A stretch of DNA of 64,000 nucleotides from Halomonas sp. PR-M31 (GCF_001039575.1 NZ_JIBT01000038.1:27673-91672), one strand, 5' to 3'. Numbered from the stretch's first letter, positions 10,813-20,789 are shown. The notes: a model not told the origin generated them from the sequence alone. Program-made: numbers and translations.

Positions 10813-11429
10813 GATCTGTTCTTCCTCAACTCCAGTTCACAACCAAACATAAAATCCAGCGCTTCTACATGGCGCAGGCAGGTGTCCATATCCTGAGCCC
10901 AGGTGTAGAACCCGTGTCCACGAATCAGATAAGCACAGCAATCTTGCTCCGCAAGCCGCTGACGCACGGTATTCGCGAGCGCCTCGACATCCTGAGTGTT
11001 GTCGAAGATGGGCACTGCAATGCGCGCTTCATGAGTCGTGACGTCCTCGAGCGCCTTTTGCAGTTCGTAGCCGGTTAGCCATAGGGTGTCGCCGGACTCG
11101 AGCAAAGAAAGCAATGTCGCCGCCTTCGAGTGCCCATGTAAAATCGCGCCAGCCAAAGGCGCGTCTTCATACAGCTGAGCATGCAAGCGCGCTTCAGCCG
11201 AAGGCGTCAGCGCACTGCCTACCGGCTCAGGCGTAAAATCGGTCACCATCACCTCGGCGCTGGACAAATGCCCCTTATGACTCCCGGAGACGGTTATCGC
11301 CATATGGGAGTCGTCCAGACGCACCGAAAAATTTCCCGCGGTCGCCGGTACGTATCCTGCCGCATGTAGCTGCTTGCCCGCATCGATGATGGCTTGCTGG
11401 GCCTGAGCCAATTTTTCCAGTTCGATCAT
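10809..11429 (-). CDS. mtnB: Methylthioribulose-1-phosphate dehydratase
   Basis: Class II aldolase-fold zinc enzyme that dehydrates 5-methylthioribulose-1-phosphate in methionine salvage. GYVPATAGNFSVRL, the HxH zinc motif in AILHGHSKAATLLS and the third His in LIRGHGFYTW are all present. The ATG at 11429 (MIELEKLAQ) is preceded by AGGAG; the longer frame upstream has no site and would run into the divergent trmO. First gene of the mtnB-mtnD-mtnC-GNAT operon. The pathway genes mtnA, mtnK or mtnP are not in the window. Confidence 0.95.
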   Translation of the reverse strand: MIELEKLAQAQQAIIDAGKQLHAAGYVPATAGNFSVRLDDSHMAITVSGSHKGHLSSAEVMVTDFTPEPVGSALTPSAEARLHAQLYEDAPLAGAILHGHSKAATLLSLLESGDTLWLTGYELQKALEDVTTHEARIAVPIFDNTQDVEALANTVRQRLAEQDCCAYLIRGHGFYTWAQDMDTCLRHVEALDFMFGCELELRKNRS

Positions 11430-11480
11430 GCTGACTGTCTCCTGCAAGAAAAAAGAGGATACTATCGGCATAATAGTGCC

Positions 11481-12209
11481 ATGACAGAGCATACTTCATA
11501 CTCGTTTCAAGCGATTGATTTTACTCTAACCGCTATCGGACGCGTTGCCAGCGATTATCCCGACAAGTTCGGCGTGCCTCGACAGCCGGGGCTTGCACCC
11601 GCCGGACGGGCCATACTTCACTTGCTTCCCCCCTTCGACGACCCCCAGGCGGTTCGCGGCCTCGAAAAGGTCAGCCATCTATGGCTGACCTTCATCTTTC
11701 ATCGTAGCCCTCAGCGCTGGACACCGCTGGTGCGGCCACCCCGGTTAGGCGGCAATACCAGGATCGGCGTATTCGCTACCCGCAGCACTCACCGGCCCAA
11801 TCGCCTGGGCCTTTCCTTGGTGCGTCTGGAAAAAATCGAGCTCGAGAACGGAGTACGGCTACACCTGAGCGGTCACGATCTCATCGATGGCACTCCGGTG
11901 CTGGACATCAAACCCTACTTGCCCTGGGTGGAATCGCATCCGGATGCTCAGGCGGGTTTTGCGCCAACGCCGCCGCCCAACTACCGCGTTGATTTCTCGG
12001 CAAAAGCCGAAGCGGTGCTTGTGCGTCGAGACGATGAGAAATCGCTGCGGGACTTGATCGTACAGGTAGTAAGGCAGGACCCGCGCCCGGCTTATCATCA
12101 GGATACGCCAGGACGGGTTTACGGTGTTTTCTTGCGGGATGTAAACGTGCGTTTTTGCATCCAGGACGAGGCCAATAGCATCAAAATGCACGTGATCGAC
12201 ATCGATTAG
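11481..12209 (+). CDS. trmO: tRNA (t6A37) N6-methyltransferase TrmO (TsaA family)
   Basis: SAM-dependent enzyme that methylates t6A at position 37 of tRNA-Thr to m6t6A, fine-tuning decoding. Family motifs: FGVPRQPGLAP, PPFDDPQAVRGLEKVSHLWL, TRSTHRPNRLGLSLVRL and DLIDGTPVLDIKPYLPW. The protein is 242 residues from the ATG at 11481, close to E. coli TrmO (235). It is divergent from mtnB with about 50 bases between starts. Two other enzymes of t6A metabolism, TsaB and TcdA, are also encoded in this window. Confidence 0.94.
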   Translation: MTEHTSYSFQAIDFTLTAIGRVASDYPDKFGVPRQPGLAPAGRAILHLLPPFDDPQAVRGLEKVSHLWLTFIFHRSPQRWTPLVRPPRLGGNTRIGVFATRSTHRPNRLGLSLVRLEKIELENGVRLHLSGHDLIDGTPVLDIKPYLPWVESHPDAQAGFAPTPPPNYRVDFSAKAEAVLVRRDDEKSLRDLIVQVVRQDPRPAYHQDTPGRVYGVFLRDVNVRFCIQDEANSIKMHVIDID

Positions 12210-12229
12210 CGCAGCAGTAAATCGGCTCC

Positions 12230-12943
12230 CTATCCGAAGTTGACACCGATGCGCCGCCCTACTTCCTCGTAGGCTTCGATCACGCCTCCCAGCCCCTGAC
12301 GGAAGCGATCCTTGTCCATCTTCTCACGGGTCTTCGCGTCCCACAGTCGGCAGCCATCCGGGGAAAACTCGTCGCCCAGCAGGATTTCGCCGTCGAACAC
12401 GCCGAACTCGAGCTTGTAGTCGACCAGTAGCATGTCGCCGTCCTGAAACAGCTGCTTGAGCACATCGTTGACCTGAAAGGTCAGCGCCTTCATTCGCGAA
12501 AGCTGATCCGACGTCGCCCAGCCGAAGGTTTGGGCCAGAGACTCGTTGATCATCGGGTCGCCTTTTTCATCGTTCTTGAGGAACAGCTCGAATGTCGGCG
12601 GAACGAGCTCGATACCTTCTTCCACCCCCAAGCGACGCACGAGACCACCGGCAGCCAGATTGCGCACAACGCATTCCACCGGGATCATGTCGAGCTTCTT
12701 GACCAGGCACTCGGTATCCGAGAGCAACTTCTCGAAATGCGTGGGAATTCCTGCTGCCTGCAGCTTATCCATGATGAAGGCATTGAACTTGTTATTGACC
12801 ATGCCTTTGCGTTCAAGAGCTTCCTTGCGCTTGCCGTCGAAAGCGCTGGTGTCGTCACGAAAATGAAGAATCAAACGGTTCGGGTCATCGGTGCCATAGA
12901 CCGACTTGGCCTTGCCCGCATACAGCTCATCGCGTTTTTCCAT
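12230..12943 (-). CDS. purC: Phosphoribosylaminoimidazole-succinocarboxamide synthase
   Basis: ATP-dependent ligase that joins aspartate to CAIR in purine biosynthesis. The 237-residue protein starts [18 protein letters not shown] and contains [43 protein letters not shown] and [14 protein letters not shown], all family signatures. Start preceded by GGAGAA. It lies downstream of dapA and bamC on the same strand, as in E. coli, but here an MBL-fold gene separates bamC from purC. The CAIR-producing enzymes PurE and PurK are encoded at 31.5-33.1 kb. Confidence 0.97.
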   Translation of the reverse strand: MEKRDELYAGKAKSVYGTDDPNRLILHFRDDTSAFDGKRKEALERKGMVNNKFNAFIMDKLQAAGIPTHFEKLLSDTECLVKKLDMIPVECVVRNLAAGGLVRRLGVEEGIELVPPTFELFLKNDEKGDPMINESLAQTFGWATSDQLSRMKALTFQVNDVLKQLFQDGDMLLVDYKLEFGVFDGEILLGDEFSPDGCRLWDAKTREKMDKDRFRQGLGGVIEAYEEVGRRIGVNFG

Positions 12944-13033
12944 CCAGGATTCTCCGAATTCGTTGGAAAAATGACATTGATATAGAAAAGCCGACAGATC
13001 ACGTAAGAGGCAAGTGTGTGTAGCTGACCAGCC

Positions 13034-13837
13034 TCAGGCCACTACTTGCCATTCGACACCTTTGTCCTGGGCGGCAATGACAAGACGCGACTCATCGCCA
13101 TCAAGTAGCGGCATGAGTGCCTCTTTGGCCAATTCCGGACGATTGTTCTGCTCAGAGAGATGCGAACAGACGATGCGCTGCAAGCGATCCATGCCTATCT
13201 GCCTCAATAGCGCATGAGCCTGACCGTTGGCAAGATGCCCCCAATTACCTCCCACTCGGTGCTTGAGCCGAGTCGGATAAGGGCCTTCTGCCAGCATGCG
13301 CGGGTCGTGATTGCACTCGAGAAGCAATGCATCGCAGCTATCGAACGCCTGGATAACATGGGCAGTCGGATGGCCTAGATCCGTCAACACGCCGAGTCGG
13401 CGTTGCCGGGCGCTGATGCAAAACTGCACCGGCTCCCGGGCATCGTGGGGTACGGTCACCGGATCGATTTCAAGCCCCCCAATGGCAAAGCGCACCTGGG
13501 GCACGATCAATCGGTGGCGAGGTACCTCCCCGAGACGTCGGGAGAGCCAGGTACCCGTCGTGAGGTAGATCGGCAGATCGTAGCGCCGCGCCAAGGCGCC
13601 GACGCCACGAATATGATCGCTGTGTTCGTGAGTGACCAGAACCGCCGCCAATTCCCTGGGGCTCAATCCCAGCCGTGCCAGACGTTTCTCCGCGTCACGC
13701 AGGCCAAAACCACAGTCGATGAGAACATGGGTCTCACCATCGCTGACCAGGGTGGCATTCCCCTTGCTGCCACTGCCCAGCGAGGCAAAACGTAGCGCCG
13801 CTCCCCAGTTGACGGCGTGTCGGTCGGTCATTGTCAC
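13034..13837 (-). CDS. MBL-fold metallo-hydrolase (YycJ/WalJ-like)
   Basis: A 267-residue metallo-beta-lactamase-fold protein. RFASLGSGSKGNATLVSDG is the YycJ-type N-terminus and VLVTHEHSDHIRGV is the HxHxDH metal motif; further His/Asp ligands occur in PVTVPHDARE, LLECNHDP and CSHLSEQNN. The substrate is unknown; relatives are thought to be nucleases or phosphodiesterases. The start is probably the GTG at 13837, which overlaps the bamC stop (GTGA); an ATG at 13831 is equally possible. The coupling puts it in the dapA-bamC transcript, before purC. Confidence 0.88.
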   Translation of the reverse strand: MTMTDRHAVNWGAALRFASLGSGSKGNATLVSDGETHVLIDCGFGLRDAEKRLARLGLSPRELAAVLVTHEHSDHIRGVGALARRYDLPIYLTTGTWLSRRLGEVPRHRLIVPQVRFAIGGLEIDPVTVPHDAREPVQFCISARQRRLGVLTDLGHPTAHVIQAFDSCDALLLECNHDPRMLAEGPYPTRLKHRVGGNWGHLANGQAHALLRQIGMDRLQRIVCSHLSEQNNRPELAKEALMPLLDGDESRLVIAAQDKGVEWQVVA

Positions 13838-14787
13838 CGTAGCGTTGCGGCCAGCTCGTCAAGCAATTCACGAGCATCGCTACCGCTGAGCGAATTGTCG
13901 TTCGTCGCAGCTACCCGTACCCGGGTTTTGCCCTGGGTAGGCTCGTCCACTAGCAGGCGGTACTGGCGCGGCTCTGCATCGTCACCGAATAGACCGAAAA
14001 AGCTGCCGCCATCGTCCTTGGGCGTGTACTCGACCAGGAACTCGCCGGCGCTGCGATTCTGATCCAACAGCTTGTTTCCTTTTTTGGCAAAATTATTCTC
14101 GAGCTGGTAGAAAAGCTCCGACCAGGCACGATCGAAACCAAGTGCCATCAGCAGCTGCCATGCGCCACCTGCATTCTCAAGACGCACGCGGTCGTCTCGG
14201 GACAGATTCTGAGCCGCCAGAGAGACGCTTTGCTGCTCCTGAGCGTAGGAAGAGAGATGGCTGCTCAACGCCGATAGACACTGGGATGCATCCGTGCCTG
14301 GCGCGGTCTCACAGCGCACTTCACTGGTGTTGCCGCGCAGCCCTTGACGCACGCTGAGCGTGGCTTGATCAGTTTCGATACGGCCTTGAGACGCATTCAG
14401 CGCCCGGGCTTCAAGGCCTCGCTGAGCAACGAAGCCCTGGAGGCGAGGCCAGATGGCGGCAGGAGCCGCATTGACCAGAAGCCAGCGATCCGCGCCCGCT
14501 TCGCGCTGTTCGACGAATTTCTGCTCGCCTTGATCGCCCCCGGTCAATGGTTGAGGACGGGGCGCGCTGAACTCGCCCTGAGCCAGGAAGTCGCTGTTAG
14601 CCGGCGGCACCGGCATGGCGTCCTGGTAGCGATTGCGCTGGCGATTGTCGGGCAGCGTTAGCGGCTTGGTCAGATAAGCATCGCGATACTCATCGTTGCG
14701 ATCGTAATAATAGCCGCTGCGGCCACAGCCACTGACCACCAGGGCAGTCACGAGAATCAACGGCGTCCATTTGAAGACGGGGTTCAT
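13834..14787 (-). CDS. bamC: Outer membrane protein assembly factor BamC (lipoprotein)
   Basis: Lipoprotein subunit of the beta-barrel assembly machinery. The 317-residue protein has an N-terminal signal peptide with lipobox VVSGC, a Tyr-rich unstructured segment (SGYYYDRNDEYRDAYL) like the BamD-binding N-terminus of E. coli BamC, and two helix-grip domains behind it. It lies directly downstream of dapA, the same arrangement as in E. coli (dapA-nlpB). The stop overlaps the start of the MBL gene. The call rests on synteny plus the lipobox and general layout, as BamC is poorly conserved. Confidence 0.9.
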   Translation of the reverse strand: MNPVFKWTPLILVTALVVSGCGRSGYYYDRNDEYRDAYLTKPLTLPDNRQRNRYQDAMPVPPANSDFLAQGEFSAPRPQPLTGGDQGEQKFVEQREAGADRWLLVNAAPAAIWPRLQGFVAQRGLEARALNASQGRIETDQATLSVRQGLRGNTSEVRCETAPGTDASQCLSALSSHLSSYAQEQQSVSLAAQNLSRDDRVRLENAGGAWQLLMALGFDRAWSELFYQLENNFAKKGNKLLDQNRSAGEFLVEYTPKDDGGSFFGLFGDDAEPRQYRLLVDEPTQGKTRVRVAATNDNSLSGSDARELLDELAATLR

Positions 14788-14859
14788 GCATCTACCTTAT
14801 GTTGTGCGCGGGTCGGCGGTTCAGCCACGGCCGGTCGGTCAGGGTGGCGCATCGCAGTG

Positions 14860-15744
14860 TCAATCTTCCAGCACCTCCGCAAGCTGCAAGGCCTCATCGA
14901 CGGTGGCATGGTATTTCTCGGAAAGCCAGGTCAGCGGCAGACGAATGCCTTTCTCGGCATAGCCCATGCGATTGAGCGCCCACTTCGTCGGAATCGGATT
15001 GGACTCGACGCCCAGGACGGTGTGCAGCGGCATCAGACGCGTATTGATCTGATGGGCCTTGTCGCTATCGCCGGCCACGGCAGCCTTGCACAGCTCATGC
15101 ATCGAACGGGGGGCGACGTTGGCAGTCACGGAAATATCGCCATGCCCACCCATCAGCATGAAATCACAGGCGGTGGGATCATCGCCGGAATAGAGCGCGA
15201 AGTCGCTACCCTTGAGACGTTCGATGAGGTCCTCGGCGCGCTCCAGATTGCCCGTAGCATCCTTGAGACCGACGATATTATCGACCTTTGCCAGCCGTAG
15301 CACGGTCTCATTGTAAATATCGGAGCAGGTGCGTCCAGGGACATTGTACAGAATGACCGGCAGATCGCTGGCCTCGGCAATTGCCTTGAAATGCTGAAAC
15401 AACCCTTCCTGAGTCGGCTTGTTGTAATAGGGTGCCACGGTCAGGCAGTAGTCGGCGCCCACCTCTTTGGCATAGCGTGTCAGCTCTATTGCTTCAGTGG
15501 TGTTGTTGGACCCGGTTCCGGCAATTACCGGGATACGTCCATTCACCTCTTCGACGATCGTGCGGATGACATCGAAATGCTCCGCGAAGGACATGGTGGT
15601 GGGTTCACCGGTAGTGCCGGCGGCAACGATGGCATCGGTGCCATTGTCGAGATGAAAACCTACCAGGCGGCGCAAGGCCTCCCAGTCGATCTCGCCGGAA
15701 ACCTTCATCGGTGTCGCCAACGCGACGATGCTGCCTGTAATCAT
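14860..15744 (-). CDS. dapA: 4-hydroxy-tetrahydrodipicolinate synthase
   Basis: Condenses pyruvate with aspartate semialdehyde, the first committed step to diaminopimelate and lysine. The 294-residue protein carries [16 protein letters not shown], the [20 protein letters not shown] signature, and the Schiff-base lysine in [29 protein letters not shown] is also typical. RBS AGGAGG precedes the ATG. Heads the dapA-bamC-MBL-purC group; the 217 bases between it and the divergent bcp gene should hold both promoters, but I could not pick out clear boxes. Confidence 0.97.
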   Translation of the reverse strand: MITGSIVALATPMKVSGEIDWEALRRLVGFHLDNGTDAIVAAGTTGEPTTMSFAEHFDVIRTIVEEVNGRIPVIAGTGSNNTTEAIELTRYAKEVGADYCLTVAPYYNKPTQEGLFQHFKAIAEASDLPVILYNVPGRTCSDIYNETVLRLAKVDNIVGLKDATGNLERAEDLIERLKGSDFALYSGDDPTACDFMLMGGHGDISVTANVAPRSMHELCKAAVAGDSDKAHQINTRLMPLHTVLGVESNPIPTKWALNRMGYAEKGIRLPLTWLSEKYHATVDEALQLAEVLED

Positions 15745-15961
15745 GCGGGAACGCCCTCCTGTACATCGGCTTCCTGGCCCTATGGCGACGAGTCGCGGGT
15801 CACGGCTTCTGTGATCGATATGTTATTCGAAGGGCAAATGGTACTCAGGCGACGAAAGTCTGTACAGGTGCCAGGAAGGGTAAAACCCATAGAGTTGGGA
15901 ACGAAGCCTGTCTGGATGTACTCTCTTCGTTCCTTACAAGAGCGCAATCAAGGAGTGCGGC

Positions 15962-16441
15962 ATGAGCATCAGCATTGGCCAGGCGGTTCCCGACTTTACC
16001 GCCGAGGCTACCAACGACACCACGGTTACACTCTCTCAGCTCAAGGGACAGCAGGTGGTGATCTATTTTTACCCCAAGGACAGCACGCCGGGCTGCACCA
16101 CCGAAGGCGGCAATTTTCGCGATCACAAGAGCGCCTTCGACGAGGCCAACACCCGTATCTTCGGCGTTTCCCGAGACGGCCTGCGCGCCCATGAAAATTT
16201 CAAGGCCAAACAAAGTTTCAACTTCGAACTGATCTCCGACAAGGACGAAGCTCTATGTCAGCTGTTCGATGTCATCAAGCTCAAGAAGATGTACGGCAAA
16301 GAGCATCTGGGCGTCGAGCGCAGCACCTTCTTGATCGACAAGCACGGCGAGCTGGCCCAGGAATGGCGCGGAGTCAAGGTACCGGGCCACGTCGAAAAGG
16401 TACTCGAAGCGGCCCAGGAACTTCACGCGAAGTCGCGCTAG
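15962..16441 (+). CDS. bcp: Thiol peroxidase, bacterioferritin comigratory protein (peroxiredoxin Q)
   Basis: Thioredoxin-dependent peroxidase that reduces hydrogen peroxide and organic hydroperoxides. The 159-residue protein has the peroxidatic cysteine in YPKDSTPGCTTEGGNF; the resolving cysteine position five residues downstream, present in some Bcp proteins, is Gly here, so it may be a 1-Cys type or use Cys at SDKDEALCQLF. A strong AAGGAG precedes the ATG. Divergent from dapA, convergent with the permease gene. Confidence 0.94.
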   Translation: MSISIGQAVPDFTAEATNDTTVTLSQLKGQQVVIYFYPKDSTPGCTTEGGNFRDHKSAFDEANTRIFGVSRDGLRAHENFKAKQSFNFELISDKDEALCQLFDVIKLKKMYGKEHLGVERSTFLIDKHGELAQEWRGVKVPGHVEKVLEAAQELHAKSR

Positions 16442-16455
16442 CGCAACTCGTAAAT

Positions 16456-17553
16456 TTAATCTTCCAGGTCAACCTGACGAATAGGCTGCCCCCGCTGTCC
16501 TACGCTGCGGGGCCAAGCCCTGACTAGGGCCTTGAGCAGTGTCGCCAGCGGAATGGCGAAGAATATTCCCCAAAACCCCCAGATCCCCCCGAAAAACAGC
16601 ACCGCCAGGATGATCGATACCGGATGCAGATTGACCGCCTCGGAGAACAGCACCGGCACCAGCACGTTGCCATCCAGTGCCTGTAACACCCCATAAGCGA
16701 CGACCACATAGACGAACTCGTCGCTGATACCGAAATAAAATCCCGCCACGGCTGCCACGGGGATTGTCGCGATCGCCGCCCCGATATAGGGCACCAGCAC
16801 CGAGAGCCCTACCGTCAGCCCCAACAATGCCGTATAAGGCAGCCCGAAAAACCAGAAGGTGACATAGGCCGCGCTGCCGACGATGAGTATCTCGATCACC
16901 TTGCCTCGTACATAGTTGGCGATTTGGTGATCCATTTCGTGCCATACATTGGTCATCAAGGCGCGCTTTTGCGGTAACAGCGAAAGGAAAAAGCGTGTCA
17001 GCGATTCCCGATCCTTGAGTAGAAAGAACACCAGAATCGGCACCAGCACCAGATAGATGATCAATCCCAGCAGGTTACCTAGCGATGACAGCGACAGCGT
17101 CAATGCCCGCTGACCAAGCTGGGTGGCCTCTCGCCCCGCCGTTGAAATCCAGACCTGAATCTGATCCGGGGTAATCACCGTGGGATAGCGCGCCTGAAGG
17201 CCATCCAACAGCTGCTGAACCCGGGCAAACATGCGCGGGGTTTCCTGCACCAGCTCGACCATCTGATTCCAGACCAGGGGCAATACCACCAGGGCCAGCG
17301 CCAGCAGCGCTCCGATGAAGATCAGAAATACTGTCAATACCGACAGCAGTCGGGGCAATCCCCGGCGTTCCAGCCAGGCGACGATCCCCTGCAGCAGGAA
17401 GGCGATGATCAGCGCGGTGAAGAAAGGAGCCAGCATCTTGCCCATCCAGATCACGATGGCAAAGCCCAGGATCAGCACCAGCAGAAGAACGACCGCTTCT
17501 TCGTCGGAAAAGTAACGCTCGGCCCAGGTTTTCAGGACCTCTTTCATCTTCAT
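16456..17553 (-). CDS. AI-2E family transporter (PerM-like permease)
   Basis: Polytopic inner-membrane protein of the AI-2E/PerM/TqsA superfamily; members have been linked to autoinducer-2 export or sodium/proton exchange, but the substrate here cannot be assigned. From the ATG at 17553 (MKMKEVLKTWAERYF) it is 365 residues with about eight hydrophobic segments and the family segments KDRESLTRFFLSLLP and GLTVGLSVLVPYIGAAIATIP. The ATG overlaps the stop of the TusA-like gene by four bases, which supports this start over a longer frame. E. coli perM also neighbours bepA. Confidence 0.88.
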   Translation of the reverse strand: MKMKEVLKTWAERYFSDEEAVVLLLVLILGFAIVIWMGKMLAPFFTALIIAFLLQGIVAWLERRGLPRLLSVLTVFLIFIGALLALALVVLPLVWNQMVELVQETPRMFARVQQLLDGLQARYPTVITPDQIQVWISTAGREATQLGQRALTLSLSSLGNLLGLIIYLVLVPILVFFLLKDRESLTRFFLSLLPQKRALMTNVWHEMDHQIANYVRGKVIEILIVGSAAYVTFWFFGLPYTALLGLTVGLSVLVPYIGAAIATIPVAAVAGFYFGISDEFVYVVVAYGVLQALDGNVLVPVLFSEAVNLHPVSIILAVLFFGGIWGFWGIFFAIPLATLLKALVRAWPRSVGQRGQPIRQVDLED

Positions 17554-17795
17554 ATAACGGCGGCACCCTTGCGAATCCAGTAATGGTATTCGTCGCCACT
17601 TTCTTCTCGAGACAGAAGCTCGAAACCGCTTTGTTCGATGAAGGTTTCGAAGTCTCGCCAAGAGCCTGGGTCCGTCGCCATTACATGAAGCACGGCGCCG
17701 GCTTCAAGGCTTGCCAAGGATTGCTTGGCCTTGAGCAGTGGCAGCGGGCAATGCAGGCCACGCGCATCGAGCACATCGTCAGGTTGCAGAGCCAT
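17550..17795 (-). CDS. TusA-family sulfurtransferase-like protein
   Basis: An 81-residue SirA/TusA-fold protein with the motif LDARGLHCPLPLLKAKQSL, the Cys of CPxP being the expected persulfide carrier. Canonical TusA relays sulfur to TusBCD for tRNA 2-thiouridine, but the family includes other sulfur relays, so the partner is uncertain. RBS GGGAG before the ATG. Translationally coupled to the downstream permease gene and divergent from bepA. Confidence 0.88.
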   Translation of the reverse strand: MALQPDDVLDARGLHCPLPLLKAKQSLASLEAGAVLHVMATDPGSWRDFETFIEQSGFELLSREESGDEYHYWIRKGAAVI

Positions 17796-17905
17796 GACAT
17801 CTCCCGTGAGAATAGAAAATCGCCTCGATTTAAAGGCACTTTGTTTCTCGAATCAATGTCGAGTGTACATGCCGCTACTGGCGTTACCCGTCCACGAGGA
17901 TAGTC

Positions 17906-19347
17906 ATGCTGCGTAAAATAACAACGTCGGTATTGGTAGGCGCTCTTACCCTCGCCTCACTCTCGGTGTCGCTGGGGGCCGACGACTATGGGCTACCCTC
18001 TCTGGGCAGTGGTGGGAGCAGCGTCTCAAGTGATGAAGAGCATCGCCTCGGTCGCGCCTGGCTGCGCCAGTTTCGTGCCCAGACTCAGGCTTGGCAGGAT
18101 CCTATCACTCAGCGCTATGTCGAATCGGTTCTATCCAGACTCTTGCCATACAGTGATATTGGCACCACTCAGGTGATCGTTACCCTGGTGGACAGCCGGC
18201 TACTCAATGCTTTTGCGGTGCCAGGTGGCATCGTCGGTGTCAATGCCGGACTGTTCTCCTTCGCGTCCAGCAAGATGCCTTCGCCTCGGTGCTGGCACAC
18301 GAACTCGGCCATTTGTCCCAGCGTCATTTCGCGCGGCGCATGGAGCGTATCGAAGAAACTCAGCTACCCACCATGGCCGCCATGCTGGCAGGCATGGTGA
18401 TCGCTGCCGGCGGCGGTGGCAATGCAGGCCTTGCGGCCATGGCAGGCTCCCAGGCGGCATTCATTCAGGATCAGCTGGCCTATTCCCGGCGCTTCGAGCA
18501 GGAGGCGGACCGGGTAGGGCTCGATGCCATGGCGGATGCGGGCTTCGATCCTCAGGCCATGCCCGCCATGTTTCGTGCCATGCAGCGCTTGACCAGCCTG
18601 CAGGGGGGCAACCCGCCGGAATTCCTGTTGACCCACCCTGTCACGGAATCTCGCATCAGTGACACCCAGAGCCGTGCCGATCAACTTCGCACAACGGCCG
18701 CCTCCAAAGACCCGACCTATGCCATGATCCGTGCCCGGGCATTGCTCAAGCTGAACCAGGACGATCCGACTCAAGCCATGTCGCAGCTACGTCAGGACAA
18801 CCCGCCCCAGAGCGCCATCCACTATTTGCAAGCACTCATTGCCGCCGAGCAAGATCGTACCGACGCGGCCCTCGATAGCCTTGATCGCCTGGCTCGCGAA
18901 CTGCCGGATCTCTCCTTGATCCCGGCTAGCGCCGCTGAAATCGCACTCGAGGCAGGCCGACGTAGCGTGGCGCTCGAACGGGCCCAGCGCATCTTGAGAC
19001 TCTCACCGGGCTACTTTCCCGCAGAGTTGATTCAGTCCGATATTTTGTTGCAGACGGATCCCGGCCAGGCCTTCGATGTACTGCGCGAGCTCAGCCAGCA
19101 AGCACCGGAAGATCCCCAGGTATTCACCCTTCTCGCCGAGGCCGCCGGACGCAGCGGCCATGAAATCTGGGGGCATCTGGCTCGAGCCGAGCAGCTACAG
19201 CTGAGCGGCAGCATCGATCGAGCCATTCGACAGCTCGAGGTAGCCGAAGATGTGGCCAAGCGCAGTAACGATTTCGGCATGGCGAGCCGTATTCAGCAGC
19301 GGCGCAGAGTGTACATGGAGTATCGCGAAGCTGCCCAACAACTCTAA
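17906..19347 (+). CDS. bepA: BepA-like periplasmic M48 metalloprotease/chaperone, frameshifted near 18274
   Basis: Periplasmic protease with TPR repeats that helps LptD assembly and degrades misassembled outer-membrane proteins. The first frame gives a signal peptide (LVGALTLASLSVSLGA) and AFAVPGGIVGVNAGLFSFAS; the zinc motif HELGH and EQEADRVGLDAMADAG follow in another frame, then TPR-like repeats to the end. Adding one G to the AAG at 18272-18274 restores KDAFASVLAHELGH and a continuous 480-residue protein, the normal size for BepA. I regard it as an intact gene with a sequencing undercall. Start ATG 17906 preceded by GAGGA. Confidence 0.9.
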
Positions 19348-19350
19348 AAC

Positions 19351-19388
19351 CATCAGCGTCTCGTTGCCAGGCAGCGAGACGGCTGATG
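19351..19388. terminator. Possible bidirectional terminator hairpin
   Basis: Between the convergent bepA and nadA, arms CATCAGCGTCTCG and CGAGACGGCTGATG pair nearly perfectly around a short loop. There is no strong T-tract on either side, so its role is a guess from position and structure. Confidence 0.4.
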
Positions 19389-19389
19389 A

Positions 19390-20418
19390 TCAACGCTTGA
19401 AATTGAGCATTCGCTCCAGCGGCTTCAGCGCTCGCAGGCGAAGTTCCTCATCGACGAATATCTCGCCGCTGTAGTCACGCAGCGCTCCGGCTAGATTGTC
19501 GAGGGCGTTCATCGCCATCCAAGGGCAATGCGCGCAGCTCTTGCAGGTCGCGCCATTGCCGGCGGTAGGAGCTTCGAACAAGATCTTGTTCGGCACCGCC
19601 TGCTGCATCTTGAAGAAAATGCCGCGATCCGTGGCGACGATCATCTCCTGCTGAGGCAACTCCTTGGCCGCCTTGATCAACTGCGAGGTGGAGCCCACCA
19701 CGTCCGCGATCTCTACCACATTGGCCGGCGATTCCGGATGCACCAGCACTGCGGCATCCGGGTACAGCGCCTTCAAATCAGTGATGCCCTTTGCCTTGAA
19801 CTCCTCGTGAACGATGCAGGCACCGTCCCAGAGCAGCATGTCGGCGCCGGTCTGCTTTTGAATGTAGCCACCAAGGTGTTTGTCCGGCGCCCACAGGATT
19901 TTTTCACCTCTGGCCTGCAGGTGCTCGATTACATCCACGGCAATGGAAGATGTCACTACCCAGTCGGCCCGGGCCTTTACTGCTGCAGAGGTATTGGCAT
20001 AGACCACCACGGTGCGATCCGGGTGGGCGTCGCAGAAAGCTGCGAACTCATCCGCCGGGCAACCGATATCCAGAGAGCAGGTGGCTTCCAGGGTCGGCAT
20101 CAGCACCCGTTTCTCGGGAGAGAGAATCTTGGCGGTCTCCCCCATGAAGCGTACCCCGGCAACCACTAACGTCGAGGCTTCATGTCGGGCACCGAAGCGT
20201 GCCATCTCAAGGGAATCCGAGACGCATCCGCCGGTTTCTTCCGCCAGCTGTTGAATGGCATCATCGGTATAGTAGTGGGCGACGAGTACCGCGTTGCGCT
20301 CATTCAATAAGCGCTTGATCTCGTCGATGCGGACTTCGTCTTCGGCGGGAATCCGCGTAGGACAGTAAGCGAGGGCCAAGTGCTCTTGCACCCTCGCGCG
20401 AGGCGTCATGATTGTCAT
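19390..20418 (-). CDS. nadA: Quinolinate synthase A
   Basis: [4Fe-4S] enzyme that condenses iminoaspartate with dihydroxyacetone phosphate to quinolinate. Cluster cysteines are visible in [16 protein letters not shown] and in [35 protein letters not shown] and [15 protein letters not shown] are conserved blocks. About 342 residues. Start uncertain: in-frame GTG (20430), ATG (20418) and ATG (20409) all lack a strong ribosome site; I chose 20418. Works before NadC (8208) in NAD synthesis. The 140 bases from its start to the tRNA terminator presumably contain its promoter. Confidence 0.96.
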   Translation of the reverse strand: MTIMTPRARVQEHLALAYCPTRIPAEDEVRIDEIKRLLNERNAVLVAHYYTDDAIQQLAEETGGCVSDSLEMARFGARHEASTLVVAGVRFMGETAKILSPEKRVLMPTLEATCSLDIGCPADEFAAFCDAHPDRTVVVYANTSAAVKARADWVVTSSIAVDVIEHLQARGEKILWAPDKHLGGYIQKQTGADMLLWDGACIVHEEFKAKGITDLKALYPDAAVLVHPESPANVVEIADVVGSTSQLIKAAKELPQQEMIVATDRGIFFKMQQAVPNKILFEAPTAGNGATCKSCAHCPWMAMNALDNLAGALRDYSGEIFVDEELRLRALKPLERMLNFKR

Positions 20419-20558
20419 CGTGTCTATCACTCGTTGTTGGCAGGGAATCCCCCTGCGTTTTTAGAAGCGCCAGACCCGATCGATCTTTTCGATCACGCGA
20501 CGCACCTAACTCACGAATTTTGACAAGTCTAACGTGAAAAGGCTCCCTGGCGTACAGC

Positions 20559-20590
20559 AAAACGCCCCCGCATTCGAAAATGCGAGGGCG
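20559..20590 (-). terminator. Rho-independent terminator after tRNA-Lys genes
   Basis: Minus strand: a stem formed by CGCCCTCGCATT and AATGCGGGGGCG (one G-U pair) with a short loop is followed by TTTT. It lies 8 bases downstream of the second tRNA-Lys and should end that transcript. Confidence 0.85.
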
Positions 20591-20598
20591 CCGGTATT

Positions 20599-20673
20599 TG
20601 GTGGGTCGTGTAGGATTCGAACCTACGACCAATTGGTTAAAAGCCAACTGCTCTACCACTGAGCTAACGACCC
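20599..20673 (-). tRNA. tRNA-Lys (UUU)
   Basis: Reads GGGTCGTTAGCTCAGTGGTA at the 5' end, anticodon loop CTTTTAA (anticodon UUU), T-arm GTAGGTTCGAATCCTAC and an encoded CCA. Acceptor stem GGGTCGT/ACGACCC pairs fully. 75 bases including CCA; the D-loop is one base shorter than in E. coli tRNA-Lys. Identical to the copy at 20715-20789, downstream in the same transcript. Confidence 0.97.
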
Positions 20674-20714
20674 GGAATGAGGCTTTACTACAAGAAATCT
20701 TGGGGAGGTGATGA

Positions 20715-20789
20715 TGGTGGGTCGTGTAGGATTCGAACCTACGACCAATTGGTTAAAAGCCAACTGCTCTACCACTGAGCTAACGACCC
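20715..20789 (-). tRNA. tRNA-Lys (UUU), first copy in the transcript
   Basis: Identical in sequence to the neighbouring tRNA-Lys, including the anticodon UUU and encoded CCA; 41 bases separate the two. It is promoter-proximal, with -10 and -35 boxes just upstream. Confidence 0.97.

Noticed and set aside
20300..20659. 119-codon ORF over the tRNA-Lys and nadA start
   Set aside because: It reads through the tRNA and terminator in a frame with no homology; an artefact.
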